DNA of 64,000 nt from JBFMHP01 sp040752855 (GTDB lineage Bacteria; Pseudomonadota; Gammaproteobacteria; RBG-16-57-12), in contig JBFMHP010000025.1 in NCBI GenBank assembly GCA_040752855.1, positions 62,001-126,000 of the forward strand, in the 5' to 3' direction. Under the pieces are notes generated by a model. It worked only from the letters and a program-made list of their open reading frames with translations. It did not search any database and was not told the DNA's origin. Both the position numbers and the translations under genes were made by a program. Positions 28,349 through 37,264 of this stretch are shown here, piece after piece; the first letter of the stretch is position 1; the number at the start of each line of letters is the position of its first letter.

Positions 28349-29115
28349 TCCATCCAACCGCAATCATCGATCCCAGCGCCCGTTTGGCGCCGGATGTCAA
28401 AGTCGGTCCCTACAGCATCATCGGCGCGGATGTGGAGATCGGCGCCGGCAGCGTCATCGGTCCGCATGTGGTGATCCAAGGGCCCACACGGATCGGGCGC
28501 GAGAACCGGATCTTCCAATTCGCCTCGGTCGGCGATATCCCGCAAGACAAAAAATACGCCGGCGAGCCGACCACCTTGATCATCGGCGACCGCAACACCA
28601 TCCGCGAATGCTGCACCATCAACCGCGGCACGGTGCAGGATCGCGGCACCACCCAGATCGGCAGTGACAACTGGATCATGGCCTATGTCCACATCGCCCA
28701 CGATTGCATCATCGGCGACAAGATCATCCTGGCCAACAACGCCTCGCTCGCGGGCCACGTCAGGGTCGATGACTATGCGATCCTCGGCGGCTTTACCCTG
28801 GTGCATCAGTTCTGCCAGATCGGGGCGCATTGCTTCACCGCGATGAACAGTGTGATCTCCAAGGACGTGCCGCCGTATCTGATGGTCTCCGGTCACATGG
28901 CGCAGCCGCATGGTTTGAACACCGAGGGTTTGAAGCGGCGCGGTTTTTCGCCCGAGGCCCTCAATGCTCTCAAGCGTGCCTATAAGCTGCTCTATCGCGA
29001 GAATCTCACGATCGACCAGGCCAAGGCCGCGATCAATGAGCTCGCGCAGTCCCACGCCGAGGTGGCCGTGATGAGCGAATTCCTCGAGCGCATCACGCGC
29101 GGCATCGTTCGCTAG
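28345..29115 (+). CDS. lpxA: UDP-N-acetylglucosamine acyltransferase
   Basis: About 256 residues. First step of lipid A synthesis. Hexapeptide beta helix with catalytic His in AYVHIAHDCIIGDK and the family segment GFTLVHQFCQIGAHCF; C-terminal helical domain begins NTEGLKRRGFS. TTG at 28345 overlaps the fabZ stop and yields MIHPTAIIDPSARL, matching other LpxA N-termini; longer readings from 28321 would add eight residues with no family match. Confidence 0.95.
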   Translation: MIHPTAIIDPSARLAPDVKVGPYSIIGADVEIGAGSVIGPHVVIQGPTRIGRENRIFQFASVGDIPQDKKYAGEPTTLIIGDRNTIRECCTINRGTVQDRGTTQIGSDNWIMAYVHIAHDCIIGDKIILANNASLAGHVRVDDYAILGGFTLVHQFCQIGAHCFTAMNSVISKDVPPYLMVSGHMAQPHGLNTEGLKRRGFSPEALNALKRAYKLLYRENLTIDQAKAAINELAQSHAEVAVMSEFLERITRGIVR

Positions 29116-29125
29116 CTTCACTCCG

Positions 29126-30274
29126 ATGCGCATCGGTATCGTCGCTGGCGAGGCCTCCGGAGACATCCTCGGCGCGTCTCTGCTCCAATCACTCAAGCAG
29201 CACATCCCCGATCTGCAGATTGAAGGCATCGGCGGCCCCCGGATGATGGCCGAAGGCTGCCAATCCCTGTTTGCGATGGAGAATCTATCGGTGATGGGTC
29301 TCGTCGAGGTGCTCGGGCGCCTGCCGAAGCTGCTCTCCATCCGCCGCCAGCTCATACGCCATTTCATCGACAACCCGCCCGATGTGTTCATCGGCGTCGA
29401 TGCGCCGGATTTCAATCTGGGGTTGGAAAAGGCGCTCAAGGCCGCCGGCATCCGTACCGTGCATTTCGTCAGCCCCTCGGTCTGGGCCTGGCGTCAGTAC
29501 CGCGTGCGCAAGATCGTCAAAAGCACGGATCTGATGCTGACCTTGTTTCCATTCGAGGCGGCGTTCTACCGCAAGTATCGCATGCCGGTGAAGTATGTCG
29601 GTCACCCGCTCGCCGATGAGATTCCCTTGGCGACCGACAAACAGCACGCGCGCGCGCAACTTTCCTTGCCGCCCGATGCGCGCATGGTGGCGGTGCTGCC
29701 CGGCAGCCGCGGCAGCGAACTCAAATATCTGGCCGATGTCTTCATCAAGACCATGCTGCTCTGCCAGGAGCGCGCACCCGAGCTGCATTTCGTCGTGCCT
29801 TTGGTCAATCCGCGGATGCGCGGACTGTTCGAACAGGCGTTGCTGCACAATCACGCGGTGAAGAATCTGCGGTTGGTGGATGGACTGTCGCACCAGGTTA
29901 TGGCCGCGGCGGATGTGGTGCTGCTGGCCTCCGGCACGGCCGCGCTGGAATGCATGTTGCTGAAGCGTCCGATGGTGGTTTCGGCCAAGGTCTCGCCGCT
30001 GAGCGCGTGGATCTTGCGGCGCTTGATCAAGGTGCCGTACGTCTCGCTGCCGAATAATCTCGCCGGTGAAATGTTGGTGGAGGAATATCTCCAGGAGCGC
30101 GCCACGCCGGAGAATCTGGCGGTTGCCGTCGAACGTCTGCTGCAGCGGCCTGCGGACGCGCAACGCATGATCGATCGCTTCGACGAAATCCACCGGGCGC
30201 TGCGCTGCAACGCCGGCGAGCAGGCGGCCCGTGCGGTGCTGGCCTTGGTGAGGGATAAAAAAGATGCAGGTTGA
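29126..30274 (+). CDS. lpxB: Lipid-A-disaccharide synthase
   Basis: 382 residues, GT-B-like glycosyltransferase of family GT19. Joins UDP-diacylglucosamine and lipid X. Opening IGIVAGEASGDILGASLL and the motifs GIGGPRMMAEG, FVSPSVWAWRQYRV and LASGTAALECMLL are diagnostic. Overlaps rnhB by 11 bp. Confidence 0.97.
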   Translation: MRIGIVAGEASGDILGASLLQSLKQHIPDLQIEGIGGPRMMAEGCQSLFAMENLSVMGLVEVLGRLPKLLSIRRQLIRHFIDNPPDVFIGVDAPDFNLGLEKALKAAGIRTVHFVSPSVWAWRQYRVRKIVKSTDLMLTLFPFEAAFYRKYRMPVKYVGHPLADEIPLATDKQHARAQLSLPPDARMVAVLPGSRGSELKYLADVFIKTMLLCQERAPELHFVVPLVNPRMRGLFEQALLHNHAVKNLRLVDGLSHQVMAAADVVLLASGTAALECMLLKRPMVVSAKVSPLSAWILRRLIKVPYVSLPNNLAGEMLVEEYLQERATPENLAVAVERLLQRPADAQRMIDRFDEIHRALRCNAGEQAARAVLALVRDKKDAG

Positions 30275-30866
30275 ACTGGATTTTTCGGTCCCGGAGGGGC
30301 TGATCGCCGGCGTGGATGAGGTCGGACGCGGCCCGCTCGCCGGGCCGGTAGTCGCCGCCGCGGTGATCCTCGATCCGAATAATCCAATCGCAGGTTTGGC
30401 GGATTCGAAAAAACTCACCGAAAAAAAACGCGAGTTGTTATTCGATGAGATCCAGCGCAAGGCCCTGGCCTGGGCGATCGGCCGCGCCGAGGTGGAGGAG
30501 ATCGACCGGATCAATATCCTGCAGGCGAGCCTGCTCGCCATGCAGCGCGCGGTGGCCGGACTCAATCCCGCGCCGGATCATGCCTTGATCGACGGCAATC
30601 GCTGCCCGGTGTTGCGCTGCACCGCGCAGGCGATCATCAAGGGTGATGACAAGGTGCCAGCGATCAGCGCGGCCTCGATCCTCGCCAAGGTCACACGCGA
30701 TCGCGAGATGACCGAAATGGATGCGCTCTATCCCGGCTACGGGCTGGCGCAGCACAAGGGCTATCCTTCGCCGATCCATTTGCAGGCCTTGACCGAGCTG
30801 GGCGTCACGCCGATCCATCGGCGGTCGTTCAAGCCGGTGAAGGATTTGTTAGAGGGGATGGGTTGA
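30264..30866 (+). CDS. rnhB: Ribonuclease HII
   Basis: 200 residues. Removes ribonucleotides and RNA from RNA-DNA hybrids. Catalytic acidic residues are in GVDEVGRGPLAG (DE), in ALIDGN and in the region around KVTRDREM. Last gene of the lipid A run; in many gammaproteobacteria dnaE follows, but here order breaks and an unrelated gene lies on the other strand. Confidence 0.96.
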   Translation: MQVELDFSVPEGLIAGVDEVGRGPLAGPVVAAAVILDPNNPIAGLADSKKLTEKKRELLFDEIQRKALAWAIGRAEVEEIDRINILQASLLAMQRAVAGLNPAPDHALIDGNRCPVLRCTAQAIIKGDDKVPAISAASILAKVTRDREMTEMDALYPGYGLAQHKGYPSPIHLQALTELGVTPIHRRSFKPVKDLLEGMG

Positions 30867-30885
30867 GTCCGTAATAGATACATCC

Positions 30886-30912
30886 GGCGCAATGCCCTTC
30901 GGTTATTGCGCC
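30886..30912. repeat. Intergenic palindrome after rnhB
   Basis: GGCGCAAT (30886-30893) pairs with ATTGCGCC (30905-30912) around an 11-base loop containing CCTTCGG. It could end rnhB transcripts, but no T run follows. Its sequence is of a type found in intergenic spaces of many proteobacteria, from memory. Confidence 0.65.
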
Positions 30913-30966
30913 CTACACGCTTTAGCTTGCGAAAAAACCCCTAAAATCCGCGCCGTCCATTGGAGT

Positions 30967-31038
30967 GTAGGCCGGCATAAGCATAGCGTTGCCGGCAGCG
31001 ATTTGCGGGGAACGGCCAAAGGCCTTATCCCGACCTAC
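30967..31038. repeat. Imperfect inverted-repeat element, related to 44796-44862
   Basis: GTAGGCCGGCATAAG at 30967-30981 is an imperfect inverse match to CTTATCCCGACCTAC at 31024-31038. The right end nearly equals the right end of the element at 44796-44862 (CCTTATCCCGRCCTACGG, one difference). It sits between rnhB and the convergent ICMT-like gene. Confidence 0.65.
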
Positions 31039-31086
31039 GGGATCTCCAATCCGGTATCGACAAAGGATCGAAATTCGATTGAGGTT

Positions 31087-32652
31087 TCACCACACCCCCG
31101 GAATGAATTTGTATTTCACCCGTTCGCAATAGGCCAGATAGTCGGGGTCGCGGCGCAGGTGACGTTCTTCCGTGATGGCGCGCAGGTAATAGATGACATT
31201 CCACATCGCGAGAAAGAAGAATTGCCAGGGTGAGCCGAAGTTGCGGATGTTCTCCAGCCACCAGGCGATGTTCTTCATGGTGTAGGCCGGATGGCGGATG
31301 ATCGAAAACGGGCCGGTGGTGATGATGCCGCGATTGGTGAGGTTGCTGAAACGCAGGCCGAATACCAGGGTGGCCCACACATAGACGGTGAAACACACCA
31401 AGGTCAGTGATTTCAGCAACACATCCACCCACTCGGGCTGGAAGATCGCGTAGGGCGCGTTGCCCATGCTGTTGCCATACGGAAGATAGTTCGACACCAC
31501 GCCGTTGAAGGGCGGATAACAGGCCAGGGTGATGAACCAGCCGAACAGTGTGGGATCGACGCTTTTGGATTTGTTGTTCAGCCAGCGCGAAGCGGCGAGA
31601 TAGCCGATCAGCCCAATCGAAACATCCATCACGAACAGCCCGTGAAAGTAGCTGCCGTAGAAATAATTGAAGGCGCGGTGCCATTGGTCGCCGCTGACCA
31701 GCGCCTCCCACAGCTGCGGGACGTTGGCGAACACGCCGTTACATTCAAGATAGAGGAAAGTGATCATCAGCGGTATCCAGAACAGCTTGACACACAGGTC
31801 GCGCAAGGTGACTCCGATGCGTCTGTTGGTGATCTTCCAGTGCATCTGGGTCGGCTGAATGCCGAAGATGCGGCGCAGTGCGCGGCGAAACAGCATCAGC
31901 AGGACGAAGTTCGGGTCGCTGCGGTCCTCGAAGCGGTGACCGCGCAGCAGACAGGTGATCAAGGCGTAGGGGAAGCCGAACAGCAGATAGATGCTGTAGA
32001 GATAACCGCAGGTGATGCGCCAGTTTTCGTAATAGTTGTTGCCGTAAAACGGGTGCTGGAAGGTGATGAAGACCAGCAGGGTGAACACCGCTAGGCCACT
32101 TACCCAGCGAAAGAAGGCGCTGCGGAAGGCCTGGGCGAAGGGGGTGATGACCAAGGTCTCCCGGTTGACGACGGGATAGAGCAGCCAAGGCAGGGTGTAG
32201 CCCACCGTGCACAGCGCCAGAATCACCTCGAAGCGGTTCCAGGTCCATCCCAGCGCGGCGTGGGTCTCGCTCGCGAAAAACCACTCGGCGTGACTGGCGA
32301 CTGCGAAGGCGCCTCCAACACTGAGGAGCGCCAGTCCCAAGATGTACGCGCGCAGCAGCGGGCGGCGCAGGAATTCCCAGCAGACCATCCCGAGGAAGCC
32401 CAGCACCACGATGGCGAGGATGTCGTAGTAGTTGCGATTGATGCCTGCGAACTGGAAAGACTCCGGAAACCAGGCCGGGTACCAGGTGAATACCTCCGGG
32501 ACCTTAGGTCCGCCGCCGGGCAGGACCTTGTTCTGAAAGATCCCATAGGCCACGGTGAGCAATAATATGAACAAACCACCGAAGATGCCGGTGGATTGTC
32601 CCTGGCACCCTCGGACCGGATCGAATTTTTTTTGATTGGACAGATCCTTCAC
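31087..32652 (-). CDS. Large multi-pass membrane protein with ICMT/NnrU-like C-terminus
   Basis: 521 residues with about ten or more hydrophobic helices. The last ~100 residues carry the signature of isoprenylcysteine methyltransferase and related small-molecule methyltransferases: GPFSIIRHPAYTMKNIAWW, then EERHLRRDPDYLAYCERVKY and FIPGVW. In that family the RHPxY and EE elements bind S-adenosylmethionine and the acceptor. The preceding 380 residues form an extra membrane region not found in simple ICMT, whose function I do not recognise. Start is GTG 32652 after AGGGGGA. Stands alone; substrate unknown. Confidence 0.75.
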   Translation of the reverse strand: MKDLSNQKKFDPVRGCQGQSTGIFGGLFILLLTVAYGIFQNKVLPGGGPKVPEVFTWYPAWFPESFQFAGINRNYYDILAIVVLGFLGMVCWEFLRRPLLRAYILGLALLSVGGAFAVASHAEWFFASETHAALGWTWNRFEVILALCTVGYTLPWLLYPVVNRETLVITPFAQAFRSAFFRWVSGLAVFTLLVFITFQHPFYGNNYYENWRITCGYLYSIYLLFGFPYALITCLLRGHRFEDRSDPNFVLLMLFRRALRRIFGIQPTQMHWKITNRRIGVTLRDLCVKLFWIPLMITFLYLECNGVFANVPQLWEALVSGDQWHRAFNYFYGSYFHGLFVMDVSIGLIGYLAASRWLNNKSKSVDPTLFGWFITLACYPPFNGVVSNYLPYGNSMGNAPYAIFQPEWVDVLLKSLTLVCFTVYVWATLVFGLRFSNLTNRGIITTGPFSIIRHPAYTMKNIAWWLENIRNFGSPWQFFFLAMWNVIYYLRAITEERHLRRDPDYLAYCERVKYKFIPGVW

Positions 32653-32841
32653 CGATCATCCCCCTAGCGCGCGCCCGTCCGCCTGATCATGCGGCGGCTT
32701 CTACAGTTGAGCTTGGTGTTGGTTTTTTCAGTGCATGCCGGTGTGCGCTGGGCTACGGGTTCGCACTTCCGCAAGCATCGCGCTTAACAATTTCTTAGAA
32801 AAACCGTTAACAATCCAAAGTCTAGACCGAAGGTCCTGGTT

Positions 32842-34053
32842 ATGAAAGAAGTCTTCATCGGTCGCCAGCCGATTTACGATCACCGCTTGAACGTCTATGC
32901 CTACGAACTGCTCTATCGCGATGGCGCGAGCCAGTCTGCCAAGATCGCGGATCAGGCCCGCGCCACCTCGCAGGTGGTCCTCAACAGCCTGATGGAGATA
33001 GGCCTCGAACAGCTGATCGGGGAACATCTCGCCTTCATCAATTTCGACGAGAAAGGGCTGCTTAGCACGCTGCCCAACCAGTTGCCCAAGGACAAGGTGG
33101 TGCTGGAGGTGCTTGAGCACGTGCCGGTCACGCCAAGTGTGCTGGCCGCGCTGAAGGCGCTCACCACCGCGGGTTACACCGTCGCCCTGGATGACTTCAT
33201 CTACCACGAGCGGCTTCAGCCGATGGTGACATATGCGTCGATCATCAAGATCGACATCCAGCAGCTGGATCGCGCCGCCGTCAGCGGACATGTCGCGCGA
33301 CTCAAGCGCCCCGGGGTGAAGCTGCTGGCCGAGAAGGTGGAGACCCAGGAGGATGTGGAATACTGTCGCAAACTGGGGTTCGATTACTACCAGGGTTACT
33401 TCCTCTCCCGCCCGCATATCGTGCGCGGCAAAGGCATGCCGAGCAATCGCCTGTCGATCCTGCGGCTATTGTCCAGGCTGCAAGATCCAGAGATCACCCT
33501 CGATGAGCTGACCGCCCTGGTCAGTCAGGACGTTACCCTGTCGTATCGGCTGTTGCGTTACATCAATTCCGCCAATTTCGCGCTGAGCCGCAAGGTGGAA
33601 TCGATCCAGAATGCGATCATGATGCTCGGCCTCAACCACGTAAAACAACTGGTCAGCCTGGTGGCGATGACACAACTGGACGGCAAGCCGCCGGAGCTGA
33701 TCAGGATCGCGCTGGTGCGGGCCAAGATGTGCGAGACGCTCGCGCGGAGCGCCGCGTGTGCGGACAGCTCGCGCTCGTTCACGGTGGGCCTGTTTTCCAC
33801 CCTGCCAAATCTGCTTGAACAGCCCATGAATGAGATTCTGCCCCACCTGCCGCTGGTGCAGGACATCACGCTTGCCTTGCTGAAACAGGCTGGCGAGCCG
33901 GGCAAGGTTTTGAAATGCGTGCTGGCCTACGAAAAATGCGATTGGAATCAAGTCGCCTATGCCGGGCTGAAAAACAGCGTGATCCGCGCCTGCTATCTGG
34001 AAAGCGTCCTGTGGGCTGAGGAGAATTTCAAGGCGTTGATGCATCAACAGTAG
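32842..34053 (+). CDS. EAL-HDOD signalling protein (CdgJ/YuxH type)
   Basis: 403 residues. N-terminal EAL-like domain (about 1-200) followed by an HDOD domain (about 200-400, with LVSQDVTLSYRLLRYINSA and IQNAIMMLGLNHVKQL). The EAL signature reads YELLYRD and the loop-6 motif reads LDDF, and other catalytic acidic residues are not clearly kept, so cyclic-di-GMP hydrolysis is unlikely and a binding or scaffold role is expected, as for Vibrio CdgJ. AAGG precedes ATG 32842. Monocistronic by context. Confidence 0.88.
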   Translation: MKEVFIGRQPIYDHRLNVYAYELLYRDGASQSAKIADQARATSQVVLNSLMEIGLEQLIGEHLAFINFDEKGLLSTLPNQLPKDKVVLEVLEHVPVTPSVLAALKALTTAGYTVALDDFIYHERLQPMVTYASIIKIDIQQLDRAAVSGHVARLKRPGVKLLAEKVETQEDVEYCRKLGFDYYQGYFLSRPHIVRGKGMPSNRLSILRLLSRLQDPEITLDELTALVSQDVTLSYRLLRYINSANFALSRKVESIQNAIMMLGLNHVKQLVSLVAMTQLDGKPPELIRIALVRAKMCETLARSAACADSSRSFTVGLFSTLPNLLEQPMNEILPHLPLVQDITLALLKQAGEPGKVLKCVLAYEKCDWNQVAYAGLKNSVIRACYLESVLWAEENFKALMHQQ

Positions 34054-34204
34054 TGCAGGGTGGGGAACAAATGGAACGGATGGCTTTGGGAGCAGGGCTT
34101 CGTTGCAGGGTGATTCCCGCAGATGTCACTCCACTCTGCTTGTAATGTCATAGCAAGTTGCTATGATTTCTATAAATTTCACTTTTAGTTATCAAGAATT
34201 ATTT

Positions 34205-35107
34205 ATGAGCGATCGTCGCTTGAAGGTTTTTCACACCGTTGCAAAACTGCTGAGTTTCACCAAGGCGGCCGAGGCCTTGCACATGACGCAGCCGGCCGTG
34301 ACCTTTCAGGTGCGGCAGCTGGAAGAACAGCTCAATACCCGTTTGTTCGATCGCACCCACAACCGGATCAGCCTGACCGATGCCGGCGAGCGGGTGTACG
34401 GCTATGCCACGCGCATCTTCGATCTCTATGACGAGATGGAGAACTCGGTGCGCGAACTCACCGGCGACATCAGTGGCGTATTGCTGATCGGCGCGAGCAC
34501 TACGATCGCCGAATACATGCTTCCCGCGCTGCTCGGGGACTTCAAGCGCATGTATCCCGACGTGGGATTGCGCCTGAAGGTGTCCAATACCGACGGCATC
34601 GTCTCCATGGTGGAGAACAACGTGATCGATCTGGGCGTGGTCGAGGCCCCGGTGGCGAACAAGAATCTGGCGGTGGAGCTGTGCCGCATGGACAAGCTGG
34701 TGGTGATCGTCCCGCACGGGCATCCACTGGCCGACAAAGGCAAGGTGCGCATCCCGGACCTCCTCGGCTATCCCTATATCTCGCGTGAGGAAGGCTCTGG
34801 CACCCGCGATGTGATCAACGGATATCTCAAGCTCAATGGTTACGACGAGGGGGAGCTCAACACCATCATGGAACTGGGCAGCCCGGAATCGATCAAGGGC
34901 GTGGTACAGGCGGGCATCGGCATCACCATCATGTCGGAGACTACTTTGAGCAAGGAGATGGCGCTGGGTACCTTGGTCGCGCTCGATCTCGAACCGGCCC
35001 TGGAGCGTCCGTTTTCATTCGTGCACCAGAAACAAAAATTCAAGCAGCGCGCCATGGATGAGCTGCTGAATTTCGCTCGCGATTACTGCCGGCGTCATTC
35101 CGGCTAA
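34205..35107 (+). CDS. LysR-family transcriptional regulator
   Basis: About 300 residues. N-terminal winged helix-turn-helix (RRLKVFHTVAKLLSFTKAAE, then QPAVTFQVRQLEEQL) and a periplasmic-binding-like effector domain from about residue 90. The sequence is closest in feel to CysB/CbbR and selenium-associated LysR regulators. ATG 34205 starts the HTH domain directly; an upstream in-frame start at 34163 would add 14 unlikely residues. No divergent target gene is adjacent, so the regulon is not evident. Confidence 0.9.
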   Translation: MSDRRLKVFHTVAKLLSFTKAAEALHMTQPAVTFQVRQLEEQLNTRLFDRTHNRISLTDAGERVYGYATRIFDLYDEMENSVRELTGDISGVLLIGASTTIAEYMLPALLGDFKRMYPDVGLRLKVSNTDGIVSMVENNVIDLGVVEAPVANKNLAVELCRMDKLVVIVPHGHPLADKGKVRIPDLLGYPYISREEGSGTRDVINGYLKLNGYDEGELNTIMELGSPESIKGVVQAGIGITIMSETTLSKEMALGTLVALDLEPALERPFSFVHQKQKFKQRAMDELLNFARDYCRRHSG

Positions 35108-35201
35108 TCTAGTAAAGTGGCGGTTCCCGCGGATTCGCGCCGCCGCAGCCAGACCGGGACCAAGGCCGTGCGGCATCCCTGCCGGTGTTTCCACAGTCAG
35201 T

Positions 35202-36593
35202 CTATAGCACCTCGGAGGCGTAATCGGCCAGGCGCGAGCGCTCGCCGCGCGTGAGCGTCACATGCGAGCTGTGTTCCCACTGTTTGAAACGATCCACGAC
35301 ATAGGTCAGGCCCGAGGTGGTTTCGCTCAAGTACGGCGTGTCGATTTGCGACAAATTGCCCAGGCAGACCACCTTGGTGCCGGGGCCGGCGCGGGTGATC
35401 AGGGTCTTCATCTGCTTGGGCGTGAGGTTCTGCGCCTCGTCGATGATCAGGAACTTGTTGAGGAAGGTGCGCCCGCGCATGAAGTTCAGCGAACGGATCT
35501 TGATGCGATTGGTGAGCAGCTCGTGGGTGGCCGTGCGCTCCCAGTCTTCCTTGAATTCGGTCTTGGTCAGCACTTCCAGATTGTCCATCAGCGCGCCCAT
35601 CCACGGGGTCATCTTCTCTTCTTCGGTGCCGGGGAGAAAACCGATGTCCTCGCCCACCGGGACCGTCACTCGCGTCATGATGATCTCCCGATAGAGCTTG
35701 TGCTCGAGCACCTGGCACAAGGCGGCGGCCAGCGTGAGCAGGGTCTTGCCGGTGCCCGCCATGCCGAGCAGGGTGACAAAATCGATCTCGGGGTCCATCA
35801 GGATGTTCAGGGCGAAGTTCTGCTCTTGATTGCGTGCCGTGATGCCCCACACCGAATGATGCGGATTGCGATAATCCTTGATCAGTTCGATGATCGCCTC
35901 GTTGCCCTTGACGCTGCGCACCAGGGCCTCGAAATTGTTCTCGGCAAAGATGAATTGATTGGCGTGCCAGCTGCTGACGTCATCGCCCTTCACCTTGTAG
36001 TAGGTGCGGCCTTCTTTTTGCCAGGATTCGACCTCCTTGCTGTGTGTCGCCCAGAAATCGCCGGGCAACTCGTTGTAGCCCTTGTACAGCAACGTGACGT
36101 CATCGAGCACCTGGTCGCTGTGATAGTCCTCGGCGCGGATGCCGAGCGCGGCGGCCTTGATGCGCAGATTGATGTCTTTTGACACCAGCGCCACATTCAC
36201 GTCCAAGCGCTCTTCCTGCAAGGCCAGCAAGGTGCTGAGGATGGTGTTGTCCGCCTTGTTGCCGGGCAGTTGCGCCGGGATCTCGAACAGCATCTCGCGG
36301 GTTTGCAGAAACAAGCGGCCGGAGACGTAATCGGCGCTTTCCGGTGTAGGGAGCGGAATACCTTGTTCGATGCTTTCGTTGCCGGAGGAGGCGATCAGAT
36401 CTTCGAGATAACGGCTGGCTTGGCGGGCGTTGCGGGCCACTTCCGAGTGGCCGCGTTTGTTGTTGTCGAGCTCTTCGAGCACTATCATCGGTAGGAAGAT
36501 GTCGTGCTCCTGGAAGCGGAAGATGCAGCTGGGATCATGCATCAGTACGTTGGTATCGAGAACGTACGCTCGTCGTTCAGAGCCACTATTCAT
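35202..36593 (-). CDS. PIN-PhoH ATPase/ribonuclease
   Basis: 463 residues. N-terminal PIN domain (about 8-140; YVLDTNVLMHDP supplies the first acidic residue) fused to a C-terminal PhoH ATPase (about 230-460) with Walker A GMAGTGKTLLTLA and Walker B FLIIDEAQNLT. PhoH2-type fusions act as RNA helicase/ribonucleases in known cases. The gene is followed on the left by the convergent LysR gene and preceded by bcp, 45 bp away, in the same direction. Confidence 0.92.
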   Translation of the reverse strand: MNSGSERRAYVLDTNVLMHDPSCIFRFQEHDIFLPMIVLEELDNNKRGHSEVARNARQASRYLEDLIASSGNESIEQGIPLPTPESADYVSGRLFLQTREMLFEIPAQLPGNKADNTILSTLLALQEERLDVNVALVSKDINLRIKAAALGIRAEDYHSDQVLDDVTLLYKGYNELPGDFWATHSKEVESWQKEGRTYYKVKGDDVSSWHANQFIFAENNFEALVRSVKGNEAIIELIKDYRNPHHSVWGITARNQEQNFALNILMDPEIDFVTLLGMAGTGKTLLTLAAALCQVLEHKLYREIIMTRVTVPVGEDIGFLPGTEEEKMTPWMGALMDNLEVLTKTEFKEDWERTATHELLTNRIKIRSLNFMRGRTFLNKFLIIDEAQNLTPKQMKTLITRAGPGTKVVCLGNLSQIDTPYLSETTSGLTYVVDRFKQWEHSSHVTLTRGERSRLADYASEVL

Positions 36594-36638
36594 TACTTCC
36601 CCCCGTGGTTGGGTTCTTACTTCGGATATCGGCGGATC

Positions 36639-37106
36639 TCATAGATCCTTGAGTGCCTCCAGCACCTCATCGACGTGGCCCGCCACCTTCACCTTACGCC
36701 ATTCTTGGCGCAGAATGCCGTTTTTGTCTATCAAAAATGTGCTGCGCTCGATGCCGCGCACTTGTTTGCCGTACATATTTTTCATCTTGATGACATCAAA
36801 CAGCGCGCAAAGCTTTTCCTCCGCGTCTGAGAGCAGGTCAAACGGGAACCCCTGCTTGGCCTTGAAGTTCTCGTGCGATTTGATGCTGTCGCGCGACACT
36901 CCCAGCACGATCGCATTGCGCCGCGTGAATTTGGCGATGTTGTCGCGAAAATCGATGCCCTCCTGGGTGCAGCCCGGCGTGCTGTCCTTGGGGTAGAAAT
37001 ACAGCACCACATGCTTGCCGCGCAAGGAGGACAGGGTAAGGCGCTGATCACCGGTGGCGGGGAGGGTGATATCCGGTACAGGCTCGCCAATCTTGATCTT
37101 GGACAT
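36639..37106 (-). CDS. bcp: Thioredoxin-dependent peroxiredoxin, Bcp/PrxQ family
   Basis: 155 residues. Peroxidatic Cys46 lies in YPKDSTPGCTQEG; conserved Arg is in the DKNGILRQEWRKVKV region. The usual resolving Cys five residues later (TPGCTxxxC in E. coli Bcp) is absent; the only other Cys is Cys100 in EEKLCALFD. It therefore is either a 1-Cys enzyme or uses an atypical partner. Probably co-transcribed with the downstream PhoH gene. Confidence 0.93.
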   Translation of the reverse strand: MSKIKIGEPVPDITLPATGDQRLTLSSLRGKHVVLYFYPKDSTPGCTQEGIDFRDNIAKFTRRNAIVLGVSRDSIKSHENFKAKQGFPFDLLSDAEEKLCALFDVIKMKNMYGKQVRGIERSTFLIDKNGILRQEWRKVKVAGHVDEVLEALKDL

Positions 37107-37186
37107 GAGACAATCCCCATGGAAATATAGAGGTTGTTATTCTAAATTTTGTGTTCAAAAATCAGTATTAAACATCGGGTGTGCCG

Positions 37187-37216
37187 TTGACAAGTATTTG
37201 AACCGTAGTCTAGGTT
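37187..37216 (+). promoter_or_regulatory. Candidate promoter of the DUF3015 genes
   Basis: A perfect -35 box TTGACA (37187-37192) is followed after 18 bases by TAGGTT, a poor -10 match. It lies about 50 bp before the first DUF3015 start, in the region divergent from bcp. Confidence 0.35.
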
Positions 37217-37264
37217 TGAAGGGCGAGTAGTAGGAAGCAATAACAACCACTGAGAGGTATCAAC

